From positions 1-16,845 of the forward strand of contig JBKHAN010000062.1 of NCBI GenBank assembly GCA_046542845.1: 16,845 bases of DNA, in the 5' to 3' direction. Shown piece by piece: positions 6,124 through 13,914 of the stretch (position 1 is its first letter; each line of letters begins with the position of its first letter). The translations under genes and the position numbers were made by a program. The DNA comes from SKKC01 sp046542845. GTDB taxonomy: Bacteria > Spirochaetota > Spirochaetia > DSM-27196 > SKKC01. The notes beneath the pieces are model-generated. The model ran no database searches and was not told the origin of the DNA. It worked only from the letters and a program-made list of their open reading frames with translations.

Positions 6124-7119
6124 ATGAATTTTGTAGAAAGCATACATGCAGAAGCCCGCGCGCGACGGGGACACGTCGTACTCGCTGAGGGAACCGAACC
6201 AAGAACCCTGAAGGCCGCCCGCATTCTTATGGACAGTGGGCTCGCCGGAACGGTGACGCTTATCGGGCCGGCGGGTCAGGTCAACGCAGCAGCATCAAGC
6301 GCCGGGGTATCGCTACAGGGAATCACCGTTGAAGACCCGGCATCCTCGGAGCAGACCGCCGACTATGCGGCCGAACTCTTCGAACTGCGTAAACACAAAG
6401 GCATGACCGAGGAGCTCGCAGGTGAGCAGATTTTCGATCAGCTCCAGTTCGCTTGTATGAAGTTACGCATGAACCATGCAGATGCGATGGTTGCGGGCGC
6501 CGAGCGAAGCACCGCAGATGTCCTGCGCGCCTCGTTCACGATCATCGGAACGCGCGAGGGGGTGCGTTCGGCAAGCTCCTGCTTCGTTATGCAGGTCCCG
6601 GACGAGTCATTCGGAGCCGGCGGGGCGATGATATTCAGCGATTGTGCGACAATTCCGGTGCCAACCGAAGAACAGCTTGCCGAGATCGCCATCGCTGCTG
6701 CCGACAGTTGCCGGAACTTCCTCGGCGTCGAGCCCGTCGTGGCTTTGTTGAGCTTCTCCACAAAGGGGTCAGCGGAACACGAACGCGTGGACACCGTGCG
6801 AGCGGCTCTGAGGATCATTCGGGAACGCTCCCCTGATTTACTCGTCGACGGCGAGCTTCAGGCGGACGCGGCGCTTATCCCGGGTGTTGGCGAGAAAAAG
6901 GCCCCCGGCTCGACGGTCGCAGGAAAGGCCAATGTGCTCGTGTTTCCCGACCTGAACTCGGGGAACATCGGATACAAGTTGGTACAGCGTCTCGCAAAGG
7001 CGGAGGCATACGGCCCATTTCTCCAGGGTTTTGCACGACCGGTAAGCGATCTCAGCCGGGGCTGCTCGGTCGACGACATTGTAAACACCGCAGCAGCGAC
7101 CATCTGTCAGTCAAAGTAG
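6124..7119 (+). CDS. pta: Phosphate acetyltransferase (short form)
   Basis: A 331-residue enzyme interconverting acetyl-CoA + phosphate and acetyl-phosphate + CoA. I start at ATG 6124 (MNFVESIHAEARA) because AAAGAGG lies 5 nt before it; an in-frame ATG at 6109 would put that ribosome site inside the gene. The family core is clear: VVLAEGTEPRTLKAA near the N-terminus, MNHADAMVAGAERST (about 112-126), the central Cys/Gly-rich SSCFVMQVP segment, and the C-terminal KANVLVFPDLNSGNIGYKLV followed by AKAEAYGPFLQGF. Length matches the single-domain PTA_PTB type, without the DRTGG regulatory domains of long E. coli Pta. No acetate kinase gene is present here. dapB follows after 6 bp, so the operon mixes acetyl-phosphate metabolism with lysine/DAP synthesis. 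Confidence 0.93.
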   Translation: MNFVESIHAEARARRGHVVLAEGTEPRTLKAARILMDSGLAGTVTLIGPAGQVNAAASSAGVSLQGITVEDPASSEQTADYAAELFELRKHKGMTEELAGEQIFDQLQFACMKLRMNHADAMVAGAERSTADVLRASFTIIGTREGVRSASSCFVMQVPDESFGAGGAMIFSDCATIPVPTEEQLAEIAIAAADSCRNFLGVEPVVALLSFSTKGSAEHERVDTVRAALRIIRERSPDLLVDGELQADAALIPGVGEKKAPGSTVAGKANVLVFPDLNSGNIGYKLVQRLAKAEAYGPFLQGFARPVSDLSRGCSVDDIVNTAAATICQSK

Positions 7120-7125
7120 GCACCG

Positions 7126-7875
7126 ATGAAGCTGCTGATTGTCGGATATGGTCGCATGGGTCGCGAGGTAGCAAATGTCGCGGTCGACCGGGGCCACGAG
7201 ATTGCCGCGTGCGTCGACCCGTCGGCACCGGAGGCGGACAGCAAAACGCTCGATAGTTTCAGCGGCTCGGCAGATGCGGCGATAGAGTTCGCGCACCCCG
7301 ATTCGGTGGTCCCGAACGCTCGAGTGTACGCAGATCGCGCTATCCCTGCTGTCGTCGGAACGACCGGATGGGAGTCGTCGCGCGGCACGGTAGAGGACAT
7401 CGTGAAGGGGGGAGGCGGCGCATACCTCTGGGGGGCGAATTTCAGCGTGGGTGCGAATCTGTTTTTTGCACTCGTTCGGGAGGCTGGTCGCATCATGAAT
7501 GCGTTTGACAGCTACGATGTAATGCTCAGCGAAACACACCATCGAGGAAAGGCAGACAGCCCAAGCGGCACGGCTCTCGAAGCCGCGCGCCGGCTCATTG
7601 AGGTCGTAGACCGAAAAAAGAACATCGTACACGAGCTTCCACAGCGACCGCTTGAAGAACACGAGCTTCACGTCGCGTCGTTGCGGGGAGGTTCCATACC
7701 CGGTACGCACACGCTCTCTTTCGATTCGCCCTTTGACACGATATCGCTGTCGCACACCGCCCGCACCCGAAGCGGGTTCGCACTCGGTTCAGTGCTGGCC
7801 GCCGAATGGCTTGTGGGGCGGGAGGGTTTTTTCTCTATCGACGATTTTTTCGCCGACATACAGACAGGAGCATGA
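7126..7875 (+). CDS. dapB: 4-hydroxy-tetrahydrodipicolinate reductase
   Basis: A 249-residue cytoplasmic enzyme reducing the DapA product with NAD(P)H on the way to diaminopimelate and lysine. The N-terminal GYGRMG (7-12) binds the dinucleotide, and VGTTGW (77-82) and GANFSVG (103-109) are conserved. The active-site signature HHRGKADSPSGTA (138-150) contains the catalytic His pair and Lys142. The C-terminal RSGFALGSVLAAEWL is the usual closing helix region. It is somewhat shorter than E. coli DapB (273), mainly in the N-terminal domain between about residues 30 and 60. The start ATG has AGG 6 nt upstream and lies 6 bp after the pta stop. dapA follows after 3 bp, so product and substrate enzymes are adjacent, in reverse pathway order. 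Confidence 0.95.
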   Translation: MKLLIVGYGRMGREVANVAVDRGHEIAACVDPSAPEADSKTLDSFSGSADAAIEFAHPDSVVPNARVYADRAIPAVVGTTGWESSRGTVEDIVKGGGGAYLWGANFSVGANLFFALVREAGRIMNAFDSYDVMLSETHHRGKADSPSGTALEAARRLIEVVDRKKNIVHELPQRPLEEHELHVASLRGGSIPGTHTLSFDSPFDTISLSHTARTRSGFALGSVLAAEWLVGREGFFSIDDFFADIQTGA

Positions 7876-7878
7876 GTT

Positions 7879-8757
7879 ATGTTTAAAGGTGTAAGTACGG
7901 CGCTTGTCACGCCGTTTCAGAGTGACGCATCGATCGATGAAGGCAGACTGCGCGAACAGGTGGAGCGACAGATCGCCGCCGGCGTCCACGGCCTCGTACC
8001 CGTGGGAACCACCGGCGAGAGTCCAACCGTGTCCCACGCGGAAAACATTCGCATCGTTGCTGTAACCGTTGACCAGGCGGCCGGCAGGGTGCCTGTGATT
8101 GCCGGCACCGGCTCCAACTCGACCGCCGAAGCGGTTGACATGACGCAAAAGGCGAAAGACGTCGGCGCCACGGCAACGCTTCAGGTATCGCCCTATTACA
8201 ATAAGCCGAGCCAGGAAGGTTTATTTCGCCATTTCTCTCGCGTGGCCGACGAAGGCGGCTTACCGGTGATCGTGTACAACATCCCCGGCCGAACCGGTAA
8301 AAACATCGAGACCGAAACCCTGATACGCCTGGCTGCCCACGACATGATCGTGGCAGTTAAGGAGGCGAGCGGCGACATTGCGCAGGTCATGGACGTAATT
8401 CGCGCGCGTCCCGACGGTTTCGAGGTTCTCGCCGGAGATGACAACCTTGCGCTTCCCATCATGATGCTCGGTGGCGAGGGAGTAATCTCGGTCGCCAGCA
8501 ATGTCGTTCCCACCGAAATGCGTACGCTTGTTGAACTGGTAGCGGGCAACGAGTTCGACGAGGCTCGGAAACTGCACTATCACCTTCTTCCGCTATTCAG
8601 AGCGATGTTTCTCGATACCAACCCGATCCCGGTAAAATACGTGTTGTCCTGGCTCGGTTATATGGATGAGGTATACCGACTGCCCATGTGCGAGCTTTCA
8701 GAGCAGAACAAGCGTGCGATTGAAGGTCTGCTTGATCAGCTCGACATTCGCGCCTGA
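7879..8757 (+). CDS. dapA: 4-hydroxy-tetrahydrodipicolinate synthase
   Basis: A 292-residue TIM-barrel aldolase condensing pyruvate with aspartate semialdehyde, the committed step to diaminopimelate/lysine. All key features are visible: GTTGES (43-48) with the Thr pair of the proton relay, SPYYNKP (104-110), Tyr133 in YNIPGRT, and Schiff-base Lys161 in VKEASGD. Length is standard for the DapA/NAL family. The adjacent dapB makes true DapA much likelier than N-acetylneuraminate lyase. GGAG lies 8 nt before ATG 7879, inside the end of dapB. The 3' end overlaps the convergent rsmA by 22 bp (8736-8757), and there is no terminator hairpin between them. Confidence 0.96.
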   Translation: MFKGVSTALVTPFQSDASIDEGRLREQVERQIAAGVHGLVPVGTTGESPTVSHAENIRIVAVTVDQAAGRVPVIAGTGSNSTAEAVDMTQKAKDVGATATLQVSPYYNKPSQEGLFRHFSRVADEGGLPVIVYNIPGRTGKNIETETLIRLAAHDMIVAVKEASGDIAQVMDVIRARPDGFEVLAGDDNLALPIMMLGGEGVISVASNVVPTEMRTLVELVAGNEFDEARKLHYHLLPLFRAMFLDTNPIPVKYVLSWLGYMDEVYRLPMCELSEQNKRAIEGLLDQLDIRA

Positions 8758-9641
8758 CCGAGATCAGAGAAAACCTCGGCAAGGCGCCGGAAGTCGTCAA
8801 ACCCAAGCTCTTCGGCTCGAAGCCCGGGCTCTATGCCGACCGCACGCAGGCGACTCGCGGTCGCTGCACGGTCACCTGTTGCGTTTCCGAGATTGTTTAG
8901 AAGCGTTTTCCGCCGGGCGCGAAATGCGGCGTCTGCGACGGCGAGCACCGCGGCTTTCTCAAGCGGCGGCACAGTGCGGACGCGTTTCAGAACGAGTGCG
9001 GTCGAGGTAACCTGCGGGCGGGGAAAAAAGCACTCGCCGGGGATATGGCGAATACGCTCCACCGTGTACTCGAGATTGCAGAGAATGGCGAGTGGGCCGA
9101 AATCACGGCTGTATTCCGACGCAAGCATGCGCTCAGCAGCTTCTTTCTGCACCGTGAAGGCCATACGCTGCACGCCCGGGGTGTGTTCAAGCAGGTACCA
9201 GATGATGTGGGCAGCGATATTATACGGAAGATTCCCGAGCACAAAATCGGGCATCTCCAAACCCGCTGCTCCGGCCTCGAGCGACGGGATGGTCTTCAGG
9301 CAGTCCCCTGCTACCAGGTTAAAGCGTTCGACCCCTGCGAATCGTTCGTCCAGGTGCGATACAAAGCCCCGGTCGATCTCGAACGCCGTTACCGAGGCGC
9401 CCGCGGTAAGACACATGGCTGTCATAGCACCCAGCCCTGGACCTACTTCCCAGACCCTGCGCCCGGAGATTTCGCCGAGAGCACGGATGATCTCAGCCCG
9501 AACCTCCGGGCAGACCATGAAGTTCTGACCGAATCGCTTACCTGCCGAAAGGCCCCGGCCTTCCAGATACGATCTGATCGCGGTCGGTGAGTTGTCCAGC
9601 GTCTCGTAATAATCTGTCGCGCGATTCGTGTTCTGTTCCAT
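8736..9641 (-). CDS. rsmA: 16S rRNA (adenine1518/1519-N6)-dimethyltransferase
   Basis: A 301-residue SAM-dependent enzyme that dimethylates the two adjacent adenines in the 3' hairpin of 16S rRNA late in 30S assembly; its loss gives kasugamycin resistance in other bacteria. Visible motifs are FGQNF (37-41), EVGPGLGAMT (65-74, SAM binding), acidic EID (88-90), and the catalytic NLPY (137-140). The C-terminal helical domain includes AAFRARRKTLLNNL. I choose ATG 9641 because the pre-FGQNF segment NSPTAIRSYLEGRG resembles the N-terminus I expect in spirochaete homologues. The Shine-Dalgarno is poor. The first 199 bp lie within the out-of-frame 3' end of comEC, so expression is probably coupled to that gene. 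The open frame continues far upstream into comEC, but that part is not homologous and is excluded. Confidence 0.93.
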   Translation of the reverse strand: MEQNTNRATDYYETLDNSPTAIRSYLEGRGLSAGKRFGQNFMVCPEVRAEIIRALGEISGRRVWEVGPGLGAMTAMCLTAGASVTAFEIDRGFVSHLDERFAGVERFNLVAGDCLKTIPSLEAGAAGLEMPDFVLGNLPYNIAAHIIWYLLEHTPGVQRMAFTVQKEAAERMLASEYSRDFGPLAILCNLEYTVERIRHIPGECFFPRPQVTSTALVLKRVRTVPPLEKAAVLAVADAAFRARRKTLLNNLGNATGDRAATASRLRAVGIEPGLRAEELGFDDFRRLAEVFSDLGQARMSS

Positions 9642-11098
9642 TTCCCGCGGAGCCTCGAAGGCAGATAATAGCGGAACTGCACCAGAAACAAAAGAAACAG
9701 CGGCAGAAGCATCCATACAACGAGCAGTATGATCGAGCTGAACCCCGGAACCCGGGAGAAGGACTGCGATGCGACATCGAATCCCCGCCGGCACCACGCG
9801 AGCACCTCCAGCGAAAGACCGGATACCGGACCCGCGGGGAGGAGCGAAACGAGACCCGATGCAAGCGAGAGCGCGGCAAGCGGTGTAAAAATCAACGAGC
9901 TTACAGCGCCAATCGGGTATACCGTGCCAAAGAAGGACCACGCGGCACCTGCTGTTGCGAGCTGCGCTCCGAGCCCTGCACAGATACCGGCCTTTATTTT
10001 TTCTTTCCGAGACACCCCCGTCAGTGACATGACAAGTGGCGTCAGTACGAAAATGCCTGCGAGGGCGGAGAAGCTCAGGATGAACCCGAGCGACTGAGCG
10101 TCGGCAGGGAATATGAGTACATGCAGCAGAAAAGTACAACACAAAGTTTTCAGACCGCTTACGTGGCCGTCACGCAGGCGAAAAAACATCGCCACGTGCA
10201 GCATAATAACGGCCCGCACGAGCGACGGTCGAAGCCCGGCAAGCAGGAGATAGCCGACAGAGAGCAGACTCACACCAATTGCAGTGATACGTCGTGATCG
10301 CAGCGGTGACACAAGGACCACGAAAGCCGCAGCAACGAGCCCCAGATGCATACCCGACAGCGCCAGCACGTGTGCCGCGCCGGCGCTTCGCACCTGATCG
10401 TAGAGGAAGGGCGACAGCTCATCCCTGTTTCCCAGAAAGAGCGCCATAAACAGACCTCTTGACTCCTCGGGCCAGCCTGCGCTGCGTTCGCGAATGAAGC
10501 CGTGTACATCGCGACGAAGGGCAAGGAAGGGGGCGAGTTCCCGGTTCCTGATGACCTCGTCGAGACGCAGAAAAAAGACTCCGTCCGCCTCGTCACCGAG
10601 CCAGACAGGACTCGCTTCCGTGTAAAACCTGCTCCCCCACGTGAGATGCTCGAGCGCAGCGCCGGATAGCACGACGGAGTGCGTGCTTTCAACGACAGCC
10701 CAGTCGCTGTATACCCGTTCAATTGTCCCGCGACCGGACCACGTACCGTTGGTCAGCCGCCACGGGTCGCTTTCCATGCGCACATCGACAGCCGTTACGG
10801 AAGCCTCAAGAACAGGCAGCCGAGGCGAGACACGCTGCGTACCGCGACTGTGAACAAAGTCACCGACCAGCAGTCCGACGGTGACCCCGCAGAGACACAG
10901 GTAGAAATACAGGCGAGACCACCGGTGCGGCCACCACGACACAAACAGCGCACAAAGAGCTCCGACGAATGCCACCACGCCGGTAGCATAGAGGCGAATG
11001 ACTACGAGAACGGTCATGATCTCTGCGGGTCCAAGCAGCCGTAGGACACTGCTACACCGCAGCCCGTATCGATACAGTGATGTAATGAACTGCTTCAC
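9443..11098 (-). CDS. comEC: ComEC/Rec2-type DNA-uptake channel protein (no metallo-beta-lactamase domain)
   Basis: A 551-residue membrane protein. Hydrophobic helices at about 28-80 are followed by an OB-like soluble segment (about 85-190, LPVLEASVTAV to TEASP). Next is the competence-domain signature GLFMALFLGNRDELS...AGAAHVLALSGMHLGLV (about 210-255) and many transmembrane helices up to about residue 480 (IILLVVWMLLPLFLLFLVQF). ComEC carries single-stranded DNA across the inner membrane in transformation. The C-terminal metallo-beta-lactamase domain of longer members is absent. GTG 11098 is the longest start but has little Shine-Dalgarno; ATG 11017, just before the first helix, is a good alternative. 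The last roughly 66 codons overlap rsmA out of frame and encode an Arg/Ser-rich tail with no family resemblance. The gene lies 61 bp downstream of the pilZ gene. Confidence 0.82.
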   Translation of the reverse strand: MKQFITSLYRYGLRCSSVLRLLGPAEIMTVLVVIRLYATGVVAFVGALCALFVSWWPHRWSRLYFYLCLCGVTVGLLVGDFVHSRGTQRVSPRLPVLEASVTAVDVRMESDPWRLTNGTWSGRGTIERVYSDWAVVESTHSVVLSGAALEHLTWGSRFYTEASPVWLGDEADGVFFLRLDEVIRNRELAPFLALRRDVHGFIRERSAGWPEESRGLFMALFLGNRDELSPFLYDQVRSAGAAHVLALSGMHLGLVAAAFVVLVSPLRSRRITAIGVSLLSVGYLLLAGLRPSLVRAVIMLHVAMFFRLRDGHVSGLKTLCCTFLLHVLIFPADAQSLGFILSFSALAGIFVLTPLVMSLTGVSRKEKIKAGICAGLGAQLATAGAAWSFFGTVYPIGAVSSLIFTPLAALSLASGLVSLLPAGPVSGLSLEVLAWCRRGFDVASQSFSRVPGFSSIILLVVWMLLPLFLLFLVQFRYYLPSRLRGKWNRTRIARQIITRRWTTHRPRSDRIWKAGAFRQVSDSVRTSWSARRFGLRSSVLSAKSPGAGSGK

Positions 11099-11159
11099 AC
11101 CCTGAGGTACTGGTCGGAGGTGCTATTTGATTGGTAAAACCTTGATCGTTCCTGAAAGC

Positions 11160-12239
11160 TCAGGTCGCCACTGCGTTATTCTGGCTGCCGGGCGCACGCT
11201 GCTTCTTGCGGAGACTGGAGATCTTCGCTGGACCGGAATCTGCGTCCCGAAAAATACCGTAGACATAGGTGAGTATCGTATTTCGCATCTTTCGACTCGG
11301 CAGCTTGGCCTCTATGTGCAGTATGCTCGCGTTGTGCTTCTGCTTGAAGGTAACACCTTTCACGACCCCACTGAGGACGACCGGCTGACCGTTGAGTTCA
11401 GTCTGTACCTTGACCGGCATACCAGGTTTCGCTTTACCACCAACCATGATCGCAGCGCCATCCTCGGACACGTCGACCATACGACAGCGGTACCCACCGG
11501 TTTTCTCGAGGTTCTCGTTCGCCTGTTCTATGCTCTTCAGCGGAAACAGGTACCCGGGACCATGCAGTTCCGCCCTGACGCTCTTGCGTTTCTGTGTGCG
11601 GATCAGCTGATCGGCATGGCTGATGTGAAGAATCGGAAACTTCCTTTCGAGATAGTCACCAATGACCTTTGTCTCGAAATAATAGCCCGCGTCTTCCTGT
11701 CGCCAGAAGTAGACGTTCACTCGCTGCCCCTGCCACGAAAAGCCCGTCGGTGAGGTCTTACCCTTCGGGTACGAAATGGCCAGGTACTTGCGCATGTTTT
11801 CCACGACACTTGCGGTATAGGCGCCCGGCGCTCCTGGAAAGGTCAGTTTCAGGACCTGCCCCTGAGAAATATTCCGCGACGAACGCAGTCCCAGCCGGTA
11901 CTTCGGCAAATTGAGTTCGACTCTTCGGCGGAAGTCAAAAAGCTTCCCGAGAAACTGCACCGAGGGTTCGGCGTCTTCTTTGTCATGTGAACGAAATCGT
12001 ACGATCGTGCCGCGTATGCAGCGGTCAAGCGTCTTTTCCGACCAGAACAGAGACGTGGGATTCTTGAGCTGATTCTCAAGCGCTACGCGCCGCAGGAGAT
12101 TCAGCTCGTGTATGCTGAAGCCACTTTCCTTGCCCTTCACGTAAAACTGGACCCACGGAAATCCGAAACCACCGCCACGGCTGAAGAAAATCAGACCCGT
12201 AATCAGGAGGAGCGATAGAATGAGGAGGAACACACCCAT
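11160..12239 (-). CDS. Membrane-anchored PilZ-domain protein (putative c-di-GMP effector)
   Basis: A 359-residue protein with ATG 12239 and a GAG-type ribosome site 8 nt upstream. Residues 2-20 (GVFLLILSLLLITGLIFFS) are one transmembrane anchor. A helical cytoplasmic segment at about 40-110 (FSIHELNLLRRVALEN...LFDFRRRVELNLPKY) is followed by a beta-rich YcgR-N-like region (about 115-205). The PilZ domain follows: RKSVR (RxxxR, 218-222) and DVSEDG (DxSxxG, 256-261), the two c-di-GMP-contacting motifs, both intact. The tail is basic. This order is one I associate with spirochaete PilZ proteins, where c-di-GMP effectors influence motility; the exact target here is unknown. It heads pilZ-comEC-rsmA, is transcribed from a strong promoter at 12287-12316, and is divergent from tlpA. 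Confidence 0.85.
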   Translation of the reverse strand: MGVFLLILSLLLITGLIFFSRGGGFGFPWVQFYVKGKESGFSIHELNLLRRVALENQLKNPTSLFWSEKTLDRCIRGTIVRFRSHDKEDAEPSVQFLGKLFDFRRRVELNLPKYRLGLRSSRNISQGQVLKLTFPGAPGAYTASVVENMRKYLAISYPKGKTSPTGFSWQGQRVNVYFWRQEDAGYYFETKVIGDYLERKFPILHISHADQLIRTQKRKSVRAELHGPGYLFPLKSIEQANENLEKTGGYRCRMVDVSEDGAAIMVGGKAKPGMPVKVQTELNGQPVVLSGVVKGVTFKQKHNASILHIEAKLPSRKMRNTILTYVYGIFRDADSGPAKISSLRKKQRAPGSQNNAVAT

Positions 12240-12286
12240 GAAGCCGTCTCTTTTTTACGTTAAAACACTACGTCGTTATTCTTTCA

Positions 12287-12316
12287 ATTATAGGACACCG
12301 CTCCATGCGCTGTAAA
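12287..12316 (-). promoter_or_regulatory. Strong sigma70-type promoter of pilZ-comEC-rsmA
   Basis: On the minus strand TTTACA (12316-12311, 5/6) and a perfect TATAAT (12292-12287) are 18 bp apart, giving a leader of about 40 nt to the pilZ ATG. The -35 lies inside the palindrome at 12307-12320. Confidence 0.65.
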
Positions 12317-12320
12317 GCGC
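12307..12320. repeat. Perfect inverted repeat over the pilZ -35, possible operator
   Basis: GCGCT-GTAA-AGCGC is a perfect 5-bp-arm inverted repeat centred between the divergent pilZ and tlpA genes and overlapping the pilZ -35 hexamer. It could be a repressor/activator site or chance. No regulator gene adjoins it. Confidence 0.35.
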
Positions 12321-12362
12321 AATTGACCAAAACGTCCTATACGTGAAAGCTACCATACTGTT

Positions 12363-12941
12363 ATGAACAGAACATGGCTTGCAACCGGGCTTGCCGGCGT
12401 GCTTCTGATCGTCGCGCTTCTGTCGGTGGTGCTCATGGTAAGCTCAGGCCGGCAGTCGTCACCCGTCGATCTGAGTAATGCCTTTGCGGTTATGGGGATT
12501 ACCCCGGCGTCGAGCGACGCACCCGAATTTTCGCTTGCGTCGCTTTCAGGCGACGTAGAAACACGCCTCAGAGACCACCGCGGTCAGGTCGTTTTTCTGA
12601 ACTTCTGGGCGACATGGTGCGCTCCCTGTGTCGCCGAAATGCCCGCCATGCAGAGACTCTACGACCGGTACCGTGACGACGGCCTTGCGATGATCGCCGT
12701 TAACGTTCGGGAAGACCGCGCGCAGGTAGGGCAGTTCATTGACCGCCTTGGGGTCTCGTATCCCGTAGCCCTCGACAGCGACGGATCGGTGACAGGTCTT
12801 TACAACGTGCGGGGATTCCCGACGACCGTGATCATCGACCGGGAAGGACGGGTCATGGGTGTAAAACTTGGCTACCACGACTGGGCCGAGAACGCAACCC
12901 TGCAGGCATTCGGAGACATAATGAGAATGGGCTCGCTATGA
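12363..12941 (+). CDS. TlpA/ResA-like thioredoxin-fold thiol-disulfide oxidoreductase
   Basis: A 192-residue membrane-tethered protein. Residues 5-27 are a signal anchor (WLATGLAGVLLIVALLSVVL). The AhpC/TSA-Redoxin type thioredoxin fold runs about 52-190: DAPEFSLASLSG, then the strand VVFLNFWATWCAPC with redox motif CAPC (86-89), and the cis-Pro loop GFPTT (151-155). TlpA/ResA proteins reduce disulfides on the outer face of the membrane, classically apocytochrome c haem sites, using electrons from CcdA. The ATGA overlap with the downstream ccdA fits that pairing. There is no convincing Shine-Dalgarno before ATG 12363. No cytochrome c or haem-handling genes are in the window, so the client may be another envelope protein. 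Confidence 0.88.
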   Translation: MNRTWLATGLAGVLLIVALLSVVLMVSSGRQSSPVDLSNAFAVMGITPASSDAPEFSLASLSGDVETRLRDHRGQVVFLNFWATWCAPCVAEMPAMQRLYDRYRDDGLAMIAVNVREDRAQVGQFIDRLGVSYPVALDSDGSVTGLYNVRGFPTTVIIDREGRVMGVKLGYHDWAENATLQAFGDIMRMGSL

Positions 12942-13894
12942 ATGAGATCAACATATTTATCGCATTCGCGGCCGGACTGCTGAGCTTTCTGAGTCCCTGC
13001 GTGCTCCCGCTGCTCCCGTCGTATATATCCTACGTCGGAGGGGTCAGCCTGGACGACATTCAGGAATCGCAGGTTAATCGGAGCGCGCTGTTTCTCAGAA
13101 CGCTCATGTTCATACTCGGTTTTTCGGTCGTTTTTGTGGTGTTAGGTGTGTTGTTCAGCGGCTCGGTTGTTCTCATTGGCGGGGCCGGACAGACGCTGAA
13201 TCTCGTCGCCGGCGGTGTCGTCGTTCTCCTGGGCCTGAATGTCATGTTTGATTTCATGAAACTGCTGAACCGCGAGAAACGGTTTCACCTTCAATCGGCT
13301 CCTCGCGGGTACCTCGGATCGGCAGCGGTAGGCATGGCATTCGGTGCCGGATGGACGCCCTGCATCGGACCGGTACTGGCCGGCATTCTTTTCCTTGCGG
13401 GAAGCCGAGCTTCGGTTTCAGCGGGGGTGTTGTATCTGCTCGCGTACTCATTCGGGCTGGGTCTGCCCTTTCTGATTGGTAGTCTGGCGCTTGCTCCGCT
13501 TCTCAAACAACTCAGGAATGTCAAGCCTTATCTGGGACTCGTCAAAACGATCACCGGCGGCATACTCATTCTCATTGGAGTTCTGATCGCGTCGGGACAG
13601 TTCCAGCAGCTTCAGTCGACGCTGTTTCGCGCGGGACTCGGTCTTGAGCGCTGGTCACAACAGTCTCCGCAGCTATCGCGCATTGTCCTGAGCCTCATCA
13701 TCGCGCTTTTTGCCGCTGTCCCCTTTCTCGGACCCCTACTGCGACGGGTGCGCGGAAACAAGGCGGTACGTGTGGTATCCGCGGTTCGCGTCGGGGCGAG
13801 CGGCCTTCTTCTGCTCGCAGCACTGCTGAATCTGTCCGGCATCATTTCCTTCGATCAGGCGCTTGTGGCGTGGTTTATGTACGAAGGGCTGTAG
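12938..13894 (+). CDS. ccdA: CcdA/DsbD-type transmembrane electron carrier
   Basis: A 318-residue polytopic membrane protein passing reducing equivalents from cytoplasmic thioredoxin to the extracytoplasmic TlpA partner. The two redox-active Cys are seen in matching helices: Cys21 in LSPCVLPLLPSYISY and Cys142 in GWTPCIGPVLAGIL, the family hallmarks. Six helices are expected to about residue 225 (the TGGILILIGVLIASG helix is the last). About 90 further residues then add two likely helices (IVLSLIIALFAAVPFLG and GLLLLAALLNLSG), making it longer than typical 220-245-residue CcdA. The start ATG overlaps the tlpA stop (ATGA, 12938-12941), giving translational coupling. Confidence 0.9.
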   Translation: MNEINIFIAFAAGLLSFLSPCVLPLLPSYISYVGGVSLDDIQESQVNRSALFLRTLMFILGFSVVFVVLGVLFSGSVVLIGGAGQTLNLVAGGVVVLLGLNVMFDFMKLLNREKRFHLQSAPRGYLGSAAVGMAFGAGWTPCIGPVLAGILFLAGSRASVSAGVLYLLAYSFGLGLPFLIGSLALAPLLKQLRNVKPYLGLVKTITGGILILIGVLIASGQFQQLQSTLFRAGLGLERWSQQSPQLSRIVLSLIIALFAAVPFLGPLLRRVRGNKAVRVVSAVRVGASGLLLLAALLNLSGIISFDQALVAWFMYEGL

Positions 13895-13914
13895 ACTCGT
13901 GTACTATGCGTGGC

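Noticed and set aside
9642..10142. Extended N-terminus of rsmA inside comEC
   Set aside because: The extra 167 residues do not resemble RsmA and lie over well-conserved ComEC sequence in another frame.
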